Origin: Azospirillum sp. B510 | GTDB taxonomy: Bacteria > Pseudomonadota > Alphaproteobacteria > Azospirillales > Azospirillaceae | Assembly: GCF_000010725.1 (NCBI RefSeq) | Contig: NC_013854.1 | Location: forward strand, 525,001-589,000 | Length of the DNA stretch: 64,000 bases | Direction of reading: 5' to 3' | Shown: positions 19,941 to 27,401 of the stretch, piece after piece | How positions within the stretch are numbered: the first letter of the stretch is position 1 | Layout of the letters: each line of letters opens with the position of its first letter | Translations under genes and position numbers: made by a program | Notes under the pieces: model-generated | The model's database searches: none | The model's input: only the letters and a program-made list of their open reading frames with translations | Told to the model about the DNA's origin: nothing

Positions 19941-20118
19941 TGTCCGATCCATCGAGGACATCGCCCTGCCCGAGCTGTCGGCCGCCATCCGCGGCTGCAT
20001 CGATGTCGACGATCCGCTGACGGGTGCGGCCCGACAGTTCGGCATCAGAAGGCTGAATTCAGCGGCCCGCGACCGGCTAAAGATGGCGAAGCCGCTCGAG
20101 GGGCATATCAGGGAGTAA
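19504..20118 (+). pseudogene. DUF3320 C-terminal domain separated from the helicase by frameshift
   Basis: 204 residues from GTG 19504 with the DUF3320 pattern: EAPIRDSLLVERIARAHGFK at about 75-95, then RSGRQIRERI and FVWPD. In this family DUF3320 is the C-terminus of the DUF4011-helicase protein. Extending this frame back to 19483 gives AEAVAAPVTAEAPDV, which joins naturally to LKEALERST of the upstream frame if one base near 19482 is removed. The piece might be made separately from the GTG, or by slippage, but no strong ribosome site is seen. The end is intact (stop at 20118). Confidence 0.75.
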
Positions 20119-20223
20119 GGGCTTGTGTCATGGCAAGTCAGTTCTGCCGCCTCTCCACGGCTGTTTGAACGGGGGGGCTACCAAGATACCGCGACGAAGC
20201 CTTATGGCGCGTTCGGTAAAGGC

Positions 20224-20243
20224 CAAATCCTGCCCCGCAACCA
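20224..20243 (+). other. tRNA-fMet 3'-end fragment, putative attachment-site remnant
   Basis: The 20 bases caaatcctgccccgcaacca equal the T-loop-to-CCA end of alphaproteobacterial initiator tRNA, except that one C of the usual five is missing. No D-arm or anticodon arm lies upstream, so it is a fragment. Integrative islands that target tRNA genes leave such a copy on their far side. The DUF4011/yhaON locus ends just before it. Confidence 0.6.
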
Positions 20244-20247
20244 AATC

Positions 20248-20280
20248 AAGCCAGCAATCCCCAGGGGTTGCTGGCTTTTT
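20248..20280 (+). terminator. Rho-independent terminator after the tRNA fragment
   Basis: Arms aagccagcaa and ttgctggctt enclose tccccagggg, itself self-complementary, and run into ttttt. It immediately follows the tRNA-fMet 3' fragment, as a native tRNA terminator would. Confidence 0.85.
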
Positions 20281-20421
20281 CGTTGTCATAGTCCTATCCC
20301 ATGGTGCTGCGGATGCCCGTGTCGGCAATGGCCTGTCCGCGGCCATGGTCCATGACTCGAAAGGGCCGGACGGGGCGGGTCTGACCCGCTCCCGTCCGGC
20401 CTCCTCATCCCCTCCGCATCG

Positions 20422-21351
20422 TCAAGAGCTGGGCGCCAGAGCCTTGACGAATTGCTGGAGGTTCTGACGCATCATGTCGATGTAGGTCGCGGCAGGGCCG
20501 TCCGCCGGCGACAGCGCGTCGGAATAGACCCGTCCGCCGATGCGCGCTCCGGTTTCCCGGCTGATCTGTTCGAGCAGGCGCGGGTCGGCGATGTTCTCGA
20601 CAAAGACCGCCTTGATCCTGTCCTTCTTGATTTGGCGGATCAGCTTGGCGATGTCGCCGGCCGCCGGTTCCGCCTCGGTCGACAGGCCGACCGGGGCGAG
20701 GAAGGTGACGCCATAGGTCTTGCCGTAATAGCCGAAGGCATCGTGCGAGGTGACGATCTTGCGGTCCTTGCGCGGAATCGGCTTCAGCGCCGTCTTGATC
20801 TCGGTCTCGACCGCGTCGAGCTTGGACCGGAAGGCGGCGTGGTTGGCGCGCAGCGCGTCGGCCTTGTCGGGGGCGACGGCGATCAGCCCCTTCAGGATGT
20901 TGTCGGCATAGATCCTGGCGTTGGCGACCGACTGCCAGGCATGCGGGTCGAAGGCATGACCGTGCTCATGCCCATGGTCATGATCATGCCCGGCCTCCTC
21001 ATGTTCCTCCTCGCCGGCGATCGGCTTGACGCCGGTGCTGGTGACGGTGATCGGCCCCTTGTAGCCCGACGCCTTGACCAGCCGGTCCATCCAGCCTTCC
21101 ATCCCCAGCCCGTTGGTGACGACGAGGGCGGCGCCGCTCAGCGCGCGGGCATCGGCCGGAGTCGGCTCATAGACATGGGCGTCGCCGTTGGGGCCGACCA
21201 GCGTGGTTACCGCGACCTCGTCGCCGCCGATCTGGTGGACCATGTCGCCGAGGATGGTGAAGGTGGCGACCACCTTGACCGGCTCGGCCAGGGCGGGAAG
21301 GGCGAACAGCGCCAGGGCCGCCGCCAGCGAGGCGGCGAATGTGCGTTTCAT
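20422..21351 (-). CDS. znuA: Zinc ABC transporter substrate-binding protein
   Basis: A 309-residue periplasmic receptor of the cluster-9 metal family. A signal peptide is visible (MKRTFAASLAAALALFALPALA, cleavage about residue 22-23). Metal ligands are expected in GDAHVYEPTPAD (about 58) and FDPHAW (about 136), and later ENIADPRLL. The histidine-rich loop GHDHDHGHEHGHAFDPH (about 120-137) favours zinc over manganese. It is the last gene of the operon behind znuC and znuB, 52 bases after znuB, and is presumably repressed by Zur through the box at 23905. Confidence 0.92.
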   Translation of the reverse strand: MKRTFAASLAAALALFALPALAEPVKVVATFTILGDMVHQIGGDEVAVTTLVGPNGDAHVYEPTPADARALSGAALVVTNGLGMEGWMDRLVKASGYKGPITVTSTGVKPIAGEEEHEEAGHDHDHGHEHGHAFDPHAWQSVANARIYADNILKGLIAVAPDKADALRANHAAFRSKLDAVETEIKTALKPIPRKDRKIVTSHDAFGYYGKTYGVTFLAPVGLSTEAEPAAGDIAKLIRQIKKDRIKAVFVENIADPRLLEQISRETGARIGGRVYSDALSPADGPAATYIDMMRQNLQQFVKALAPSS

Positions 21352-21403
21352 TGGGGGAACTCCAGGGAAAGGACCTTGGGGGAAGCGGAGCGGGCCATCG
21401 GGG

Positions 21404-22288
21404 TCAGGCCTCCAGATGGCGGCCGGGAAACCAGCGGATGCGCAGGCTGCCGACCCGGCCCAGGGACAGGGACAGCAGATAGCCGGCCCCGGCGACCAGG
21501 ACGATGGCCGGGCCGGACGGCAGGTTCAGATGGTAGGACAGCAGCAGCCCGCCGACGCCCGAGGCGAAGGCCAGCGCCATGGCGGTCAGCGCCAGGGTGG
21601 TGATCCCCTCCGCCCAGAAGCGGGCGGACGCGGCGGGAAGCATCATCAGGCCGACCGCCATCAGCGTGCCGAGCGCCTGGAAGCCGCCGACCAGATTGAG
21701 CACCACCAGCACCAGGAAGATCAGATGGCAGACGGCGCCCAGCCGGCCGCGCGATCCGCCAACCGCACGCAGGAAGCCGGGGTCGAAGCATTCCACCACC
21801 AGCGGGCGGTAGAGCAGGGCCAGTGTCAGCAGCGTGGCGGTGGCGATGCCGGCGACCAGCAGCAGCCCGTCGTCGTCGACCGCCAGGATGGTGCCGAACA
21901 ACACATGCATCAGGTCGATGTTGCTGCCGCGCAGCGAGACGATCAGCACCCCGCCGGCCAGCGAGATCAGGTAGAAGGCGGCGAAGCTGGCGTCCTCGCG
22001 CAGCGAGGTCACCCGCGACACCAGCCCGGCCAGCAGCGCCACCGCCAGCCCGGCGAGGAAGCCGCCGATCCCCATCGCCCACAATGACAGGCCGGCGGCG
22101 AGAAAGCCGATGGCGGCGCCCGGCAGCACCGCATGGGACATGGCGTCGCCCATCAGGCTCATCCGCCGCAGCACCAGCATCACCCCGACCGGGCCGCAGC
22201 CCAGCGACAACGCCAGGCAGGCGGCGAGCGCGCGGCGCATGAAGGCGAATTCCAGGAAGGGGTCGATCGCCAGTTCGGAAAGGGTCAT
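21404..22288 (-). CDS. znuB: Zinc ABC transporter permease
   Basis: A 294-residue inner-membrane permease of the ABC-3 family with about eight hydrophobic spans. RRMSLMGDAMSHAVLPGAAIGF (about residues 41-62) is the conserved cytoplasmic segment contacting the ATPase, followed by DASFAAFYLISLAGGVL and TLMAVGLMMLPAASAR. The start overlaps the znuC stop by 4 bases. It works with ZnuA and ZnuC in high-affinity zinc import. Confidence 0.92.
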   Translation of the reverse strand: MTLSELAIDPFLEFAFMRRALAACLALSLGCGPVGVMLVLRRMSLMGDAMSHAVLPGAAIGFLAAGLSLWAMGIGGFLAGLAVALLAGLVSRVTSLREDASFAAFYLISLAGGVLIVSLRGSNIDLMHVLFGTILAVDDDGLLLVAGIATATLLTLALLYRPLVVECFDPGFLRAVGGSRGRLGAVCHLIFLVLVVLNLVGGFQALGTLMAVGLMMLPAASARFWAEGITTLALTAMALAFASGVGGLLLSYHLNLPSGPAIVLVAGAGYLLSLSLGRVGSLRIRWFPGRHLEA

Positions 22289-23055
22289 GCCGTCGGTCTC
22301 CGGCAGGGGCCGGCCTTGTCGTCCCAGCCCTCCGCCATGGCGCGGGCGCGGGCGAGGTTGTCCGGGGCCAGCGCCTCGGCGGTGCGGCCCCAGGCGATCG
22401 GCTCGCGCGCCAGCAACAGCGTGTCGGGGAAATGGCCGCGCACCTGATCCAGGTCGTGCAGCACCGCGATCACGGTGCGCCGCTCGCCGTGCCAGCGCCG
22501 GACGATGTCGAGCAGGTCGGCCGTCGTCTTGGCGTCGATGGCGGTGAAGGGCTCGTCCAGCAGGATCAGGCGGGCGTCCTGCACCAGCATGCGGGCGAAC
22601 AGCACGCGCTGGAACTGGCCGGCGGACAGGGCGGCGATCGGGCGATGCCCGAAGCCGGACAGGCCGACCACCGCCAGCGCCTCCTCCGCCCGCTCGATCA
22701 GCGCTCGGCCGATGGGGCCGAACAGGCCGACCCGCCGCCAGTGACCCAGCAGCACGGTGTCGAGCACGTCGATGGGAAAGTCGCGCTCGACATCGGCCTG
22801 CTGGGGCAGATAGGCGATGTCGGCGACGGTCAGGCCGTTCAGGGTCACCCGGCCGTCGAAGGGGCGGAGCGCGCCGACGATCGCCTTCAGCAGCGTGCTC
22901 TTGCCGGCGCCGTTCGGGCCAACCACGGCGGTCATCGAGCCCCGGCGGAATCCGCCGCTCAGATGATGGACCGCCGGATGCCGCCGGTATCCCAGCGTCA
23001 GGTCGGTCAGCCCGACCAGCGTGTCGGCCGCGGCGGCGGAGACGGACATGCTCAT
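22285..23055 (-). CDS. znuC: Zinc ABC transporter ATP-binding protein
   Basis: A 256-residue ABC ATPase with Walker A VGPNGAGKSTLL (about residues 44-55), signature LSAGQFQRVLFARML, Walker B ARLILLDEPFTAID and H-loop VIAVLHDLDQV. ATG 23055 is preferred because it forms an ATGA overlap with the stop of the small upstream peptide gene. Longer readings add residues unlike the family. It is translationally coupled on both sides. Confidence 0.9.
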   Translation of the reverse strand: MSMSVSAAAADTLVGLTDLTLGYRRHPAVHHLSGGFRRGSMTAVVGPNGAGKSTLLKAIVGALRPFDGRVTLNGLTVADIAYLPQQADVERDFPIDVLDTVLLGHWRRVGLFGPIGRALIERAEEALAVVGLSGFGHRPIAALSAGQFQRVLFARMLVQDARLILLDEPFTAIDAKTTADLLDIVRRWHGERRTVIAVLHDLDQVRGHFPDTLLLAREPIAWGRTAEALAPDNLARARAMAEGWDDKAGPCRRPTA

Positions 23056-23183
23056 GCGGGGAGCCCCCATTCCAACGCCCAGGCGACGGTCAGCCAGAGC
23101 AGGACGCACAGAAGGGACGCGACGGCGATCCGCGTCGTCGCGGAGGCCGCCAGGGGCGAGCGGAAGCGGTCAGTGCTCATCAT
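23052..23183 (-). CDS. 43-residue membrane peptide in the zinc operon
   Basis: A small frame M-MSTDRFRSPLAASATTRIAV followed by ASLLCVLLWLTVAWALEW and GLPA, with one transmembrane span at about residues 20-38. Its start overlaps the end of the DUF1826 gene (stop 23170) and its stop overlaps the znuC start (ATGA). It is thus wedged between two coupled genes and very likely translated. A second ATG lies at 23180. Function is unknown; it may be an accessory subunit of the zinc importer or merely couple translation. Confidence 0.6.
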   Translation of the reverse strand: MMSTDRFRSPLAASATTRIAVASLLCVLLWLTVAWALEWGLPA

Positions 23184-23868
23184 GGTCCAGGCAGAGCAGA
23201 AGACGGGGGGCTCCCGACGGGTCGGCGGGCGGCGAGCGATGGACGAGGCCGCGCCCGCGGTTGCCGGGCCATCCCTCCCCCTTCAGCAGGGCGACATGGC
23301 CGGTCCGCAGCGACTGGACGCGGCCGGGATCGGACAGCACCGCTCCGTTGTCGCCCTGGCCCAGCGCCGAACGGGTCAGGGCCTCGTCGGGCACCCACTG
23401 GGTTCCGGCGCCGTGATAGGTGCAGAGCAGGCGGAGGCCGACATGATCGACGTGGAAGAACCGGCAGCCGTCGCCCGACAGGCTCTCCAGCCGCAGCCGA
23501 ACGGCGGTGCACCCGACGATGCCGGCATAGACCCGCAGCAGATGGATGATGTCGTGCAGCAGCGGCCCGTCGATCCGGCGCGGCGGCAGTGCCGCGGTCA
23601 AATCCTCCCCGGCCTGATCGGGGGAGGTCGCGAGATGGCAGGACAGCCGGTTCGCCGCGATCCGCGCCCCTTGCGCCCCCGCGCCTGCCGGCAAGCGGCG
23701 GCGCCAGACCGCCATGGTCACCTCGGAGCGGCGGATGACGGACAGGCCGCCAGCCGTGCGGCAGAAGGCGACATGACCGTCGGCGGCACCGTTCGTCCCC
23801 CGGTCCGCCGTCGACGCGGCGGCGGACCGGGAAATGACGGCGGACCGGGAATGGGGAAGGCTGAGCAT
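23170..23868 (-). CDS. DUF1826 protein, Zur regulon
   Basis: A 232-residue protein with the DUF1826 pattern: AVRLRLESLSGDGCRFFHVD, then HVGLRLLCTYHGAGTQWVPD (about 145-185), and a second half ending LLLCLDHDEH. The conserved C/H/H/D residues suggest metal binding. DUF1826 genes are recurrent members of Zur regulons, but no activity is established to my knowledge. ATG 23868 lies 37 bases downstream of the Zur box. It is the first gene of the operon leading to znuA. Confidence 0.8.
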   Translation of the reverse strand: MLSLPHSRSAVISRSAAASTADRGTNGAADGHVAFCRTAGGLSVIRRSEVTMAVWRRRLPAGAGAQGARIAANRLSCHLATSPDQAGEDLTAALPPRRIDGPLLHDIIHLLRVYAGIVGCTAVRLRLESLSGDGCRFFHVDHVGLRLLCTYHGAGTQWVPDEALTRSALGQGDNGAVLSDPGRVQSLRTGHVALLKGEGWPGNRGRGLVHRSPPADPSGAPRLLLCLDHDEH

Positions 23869-23900
23869 GCGGTCTCGGCGGAAAAGCGAAGCTATCAAAG

Positions 23901-23921
23901 TAATGTTATATCATAACGTAC
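23901..23921. promoter_or_regulatory. Zur box of the zinc operon
   Basis: gttat-atc-ataac at 23905-23917 within an AT-rich patch (taatgttatatcataacgta), the usual alphaproteobacterial Zur operator form. It lies directly upstream of DUF1826-znuCBA. Zn-loaded Zur would repress here. Confidence 0.8.
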
Positions 23922-23948
23922 ATTGCAAGCGCGCTCTTGTGCCGCCGG

Positions 23949-24018
23949 GCTTCCGGGACCAGGCTTTCGGGGTCGGGCTTTCGGGGCCGGGCTCCCGACG
24001 AGAAGCCCCGAAAGCCCG
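23949..24018 (-). terminator. Hairpin and short repeats after the TonB receptor gene
   Basis: Arms cgggctttcggggc (23974-23987) and gccccgaaagcccg (24005-24018) form a strong hairpin downstream of the receptor gene. Two further partial copies (gggcttccggga, aggctttcgggg) precede it. There is no T-run, so termination is inferred from position. Confidence 0.5.
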
Positions 24019-24037
24019 GCGGCTCGGAAGTCCCCGG

Positions 24038-26218
24038 TCAGAATCTCATCGAGAAGGTCAGTTCCGCCGAGCGCGGCCGGCCGAGCACCCAGCTCGTCGT
24101 GTTGCCGGCGACGGCATAGACCTCGTCGAACAGGTTGAAGGCGCGCAGGCTGAGCGTGCTGGTGTCGGTCGGACGATAGTCCAGCCCGGCATTGACCACC
24201 GTGTAGGATGGACGGACGCCGCTGTTGGCGGCGTCGGCGTAGGTCTGGCCGACATACTGCACGCCGGCCCGTACTTCCCAGTCCGGCAGGAAGGCCCAGC
24301 TGGCCCAGGCGTTGGCGGTGCGTTGCGGCACGCCGGCCGGCACGTTGCCGGCATAGGAGACGGCACGGCCGCCGACGGCCTGGGTGAAGTCGTCGTATCG
24401 GGCCCGCAGCAGTGCGCCATTGACGTCCACCCTCACCCCCTCCCACAGGCCGAGCGACAGCGACGCCTCCACCCCGCGCGAGGATTGCTGGCCGATCTGC
24501 ACCGTCACCCCCGGCTGGTTGGGGTCGGTGGTCAGCAGCTTGTCCTTGACGATGTGGTAGGCGGCGAGCGTCCATTCGCCCCGCCCGTCGAGGACGGATT
24601 GTTTGACGCCGACCTCGATCTGCCGCCCGGTGGACAGCGTGAAGTCCTTCTGCGCCGGCGACAGCGAGATCAGGTTGCCGACCGGATCGACGGCGGTGGC
24701 GTATTGGCCGTACAGCGCCAGACCGGGGGCCAGCTCGTACACCGCGCCGGTGCGCCAGCTGGTGGCGTGGAAATCCTTGCTGTAGGCGGTGCCCGCCGCC
24801 AGATCCCAGCGCTCCACCGTCGGGGCGTCATGGCGGATGCCGCCGACCAGCGACAACTGCGGCGTCACCGACAGCCGATCTTCGGCGAACAGCGCATATT
24901 GGCGGGTGCGCGACCGGCTGCGCGGCGAGGTGCCGGCGGTATTGAGGAACAGGCCCGGCGCCGGGTCGAAGGGGTCGACCATGCTGGAGCCGCCATAGGG
25001 TGAATTGTTGGTGTGCTTGAACTCGATCCGGTTCAGGTCGAAACCGCCGACCATCTCGTTCCTCATGCCGAACAGGCTGCTGCGCCAGGTCGCGTCGAAG
25101 CGGTCGCCGACCTGCCGCTGGTCGTGATAGATCTCGATGTAGCTGTCGCGCCGCACCTGCCCGCCGGCGGCGGTCCAGGCGTAGTTCTCCACGTCCCGCC
25201 AATGGCGGTGGCTGGTCAGTTGATAGGCGGTGTTGCGCAGGGTCAGCGCGTCGGACAGCGCCCATTCGGCCTTCAGCTGGTTCCAGTTGTCGCGATAGCG
25301 GATGTCGCTGTCGGCCACGTTGAAGTTGCGGTGGCGCAGCGCGCGGTCGAGCCGGCCGGCGATCAGCGGCGTGCCGAAATATTCCTGCGGCTCCTGGTCG
25401 CCATAATCGTTGGACAGGGTGACGGCGAAATCGGGCGTGGCCTGGAGCTTCACCGCGCCGGACACCGCCAGATTTTTCATGTCGCCGCGGTCGACCCAGC
25501 CGTTGGAGCGGTTGCCGCTGACGTCCAGCCGGTAGGACAGCGTCTCATTCACCGGGCTGCCGCTGCCGATGGCGGCGCGCCGGGTGCCGTCGGTGCCGAT
25601 GCCGACCATCGCCTCGTTGCGGAACTCCGTGGTCGGCCGCCTGGGCACCACATTGACCACGCCGCCGATCGCCCCCTCGCCATAAAGGACGGAGGCGGGG
25701 CCGCGCAGCACCTCGATCCGCTCCGCCGACCATGTGTCGAAGGGGAAGGTCACGGTGCCCGACCCGACATAGAGCCGCGTGCCGTCATAGAGCTGCATCA
25801 CCGAACCGTGGCCGGCGAATCCGCGCGTCGCCAGCGACGTGCCGCCATTGCCGGGGGCGCCCAGCGAGGTGAAGCCGGTGGCGTTCTGGGTGACGGCCTC
25901 GGTCACGCTGGTCTGGCCACGCTCGCGGATGGTCCGGCCGGCGATCACCTCGACGCTGGCCGGGGTTTCCAGCGGGGTGAGGTCCAGCCGGCTGCCGCCG
26001 CTGTTGGGCCGGTCGAGCGCCAATCCGGGCGCCAGTCCGGACGGGGCGGCGTCCGCCGGGCGGCCGGTCACCGTGACGGGGGCGAGCGTCAGCGGCGGGG
26101 GCGGCGGCGGGGTGGCGTCCTCGGCGTCGGCGGGGAACGGCGCGACGGAGGCGGCGACCAGAAGCAGGGTCGCCAGCGGGGCGGAGGGGCGGCGCGAGGC
26201 GAAGCGGGCGGGTGGCAT
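24038..26218 (-). CDS. TonB-dependent outer-membrane receptor
   Basis: A 726-residue receptor. It has a signal region (residues 1-32), a proline-rich stretch, a TonB-box-like LAPVTVTG at about 45, a plug domain (SVEVIAGRTIRERGQTSVTE, IEVLRGPASVLYGEGAIGGV at about 165-190) and a beta-barrel with the C-terminal signature ending LTFSMRF. Siderophore-receptor-type architecture is clear, but the substrate is not readable from sequence. It is last in an operon headed by a cobalamin riboswitch and encoding an ABC importer, so cobalamin or a related corrinoid is the best guess. Confidence 0.85.
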   Translation of the reverse strand: MPPARFASRRPSAPLATLLLVAASVAPFPADAEDATPPPPPPLTLAPVTVTGRPADAAPSGLAPGLALDRPNSGGSRLDLTPLETPASVEVIAGRTIRERGQTSVTEAVTQNATGFTSLGAPGNGGTSLATRGFAGHGSVMQLYDGTRLYVGSGTVTFPFDTWSAERIEVLRGPASVLYGEGAIGGVVNVVPRRPTTEFRNEAMVGIGTDGTRRAAIGSGSPVNETLSYRLDVSGNRSNGWVDRGDMKNLAVSGAVKLQATPDFAVTLSNDYGDQEPQEYFGTPLIAGRLDRALRHRNFNVADSDIRYRDNWNQLKAEWALSDALTLRNTAYQLTSHRHWRDVENYAWTAAGGQVRRDSYIEIYHDQRQVGDRFDATWRSSLFGMRNEMVGGFDLNRIEFKHTNNSPYGGSSMVDPFDPAPGLFLNTAGTSPRSRSRTRQYALFAEDRLSVTPQLSLVGGIRHDAPTVERWDLAAGTAYSKDFHATSWRTGAVYELAPGLALYGQYATAVDPVGNLISLSPAQKDFTLSTGRQIEVGVKQSVLDGRGEWTLAAYHIVKDKLLTTDPNQPGVTVQIGQQSSRGVEASLSLGLWEGVRVDVNGALLRARYDDFTQAVGGRAVSYAGNVPAGVPQRTANAWASWAFLPDWEVRAGVQYVGQTYADAANSGVRPSYTVVNAGLDYRPTDTSTLSLRAFNLFDEVYAVAGNTTSWVLGRPRSAELTFSMRF

Positions 26219-26321
26219 CGGGTGAGTGTCTCCAGGGTGGCTTGGGAAAAGGGCATGAGGGGGCGATCCGCGAAGGCGGGGCTTCGCGGTGGGGGGATGG
26301 TTCGGGAAGCCTCGGACGGCG

Positions 26322-27401
26322 TCAGGGGGCGGGGCGGCGGCGCATCAGCCAGAGGAAGAAGGCGCCGCCGACCAGCGCGGTGGCCATGCCGACCGGGATT
26401 TCGCGCGGGGCGAACAGCGTGCGGGCGGCGGCGTCGACCCACAGCAGCAGCAGCGCTCCGCCGAGCGCCGCCACCGGCAGCAGCCCCCGCAGATGGCCGC
26501 CGACCAGCAGGCGGGCGATGTGGGGCAGCACCAGCCCGACGAAGCCGATGCTGCCGCAGGCCGACACCAGCGCGCCGGTCATCAGGGCGGTGACGGCGAA
26601 CAGCTCCAGCCGCAGCCGTCCGGGGTCGCCGCCGAGCGAGCGGGCGGCGTCGTCGCCCAGCGCCAGCGTGTTGATCCTGTCGGCGCGCAGCCACAGCCAG
26701 CCGAGCCCGCACAAGGTGGTCAGGGCGGGGGCGGGCAGCACGCTCCAGCGCGCGGTGCCGAAGCCGCCCATCATCCAGAACAGGGCGGCGTCGGCGCTGC
26801 GGTCGGCGCTCGCGACGATCAGCGTGTTGGTGACGGCGTGCAGGATGAAGGCGACGGCGACGCCGGTCAGCACCAGCCGGTCACTGGTCACACCGCCGTC
26901 GCGTCCGCGCGCGGCGGCGAAGACCGCCAGCATGGCGGCGAGCGCGCCGAGGAAGGCGGCTGTGGGCAGGCTCAGGGACTGGCCCAGGGCCTGGCTCAGG
27001 AATTGCCAAACGCCGCCGATCACCGGCAGCGTGGCGATGGCGCCGGCGAACAGGATGACGCTCACCGCCCCGACCGAGGCGCCGGCCGACACCCCGAACA
27101 GATAGGGGTCGGCCAGCGGGTTGCGCGTCACCACCTGCAACACCGCCCCAACCGCCGCCAGCCCGGCGCCGGCCAGCGCCCCCAGCAGCACGCGCGGCAG
27201 CCGCAGCTCCCAGACGATGTTGCGCTCCGCCCGGCTGATGCCGTCCGCCGGGAAGAGGCCGGGCCACAGCTCGTGCGAGACCACCGACCAGACGGTCGGC
27301 AGCGGGATGCGGGCGGCGCCGAAGCCGACCGCCGCGACCAGGGACAGCAGCAGAATGGTCGCCAGCAGCAGGCAGAGCGGCGGAATCCGCGGGCGGCTCA
27401 T
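26322..27401 (-). CDS. FecCD/BtuC-family ABC permease
   Basis: A 359-residue permease with about ten membrane spans. Family landmarks are LRLPRVLLGALAGAGLAAVGAVLQ (about 67-90), NPLADPYLFGVSAGASVG (about 94) and IGFVGLVLPHIARLLVG (about 280). The start overlaps the receptor-protein gene by ATGA, so the two are coupled. It is the membrane channel of the importer encoded with the flanking ATPase and binding protein. The cobalamin riboswitch upstream favours corrinoid over ferric-siderophore import. Confidence 0.85.
   Translation of the reverse strand: MSRPRIPPLCLLLATILLLSLVAAVGFGAARIPLPTVWSVVSHELWPGLFPADGISRAERNIVWELRLPRVLLGALAGAGLAAVGAVLQVVTRNPLADPYLFGVSAGASVGAVSVILFAGAIATLPVIGGVWQFLSQALGQSLSLPTAAFLGALAAMLAVFAAARGRDGGVTSDRLVLTGVAVAFILHAVTNTLIVASADRSADAALFWMMGGFGTARWSVLPAPALTTLCGLGWLWLRADRINTLALGDDAARSLGGDPGRLRLELFAVTALMTGALVSACGSIGFVGLVLPHIARLLVGGHLRGLLPVAALGGALLLLWVDAAARTLFAPREIPVGMATALVGGAFFLWLMRRRPAP

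Larger units (their letters stand above)
20119..20421. other. Island-edge intergenic region
   Basis: 303 bases without a convincing gene. It holds the tRNA-fMet 3' fragment and terminator described separately. The first 100 bases give no readable protein family on either strand. From 20280 to 20421 nothing structured is visible apart from the end of znuA. Confidence 0.6.
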
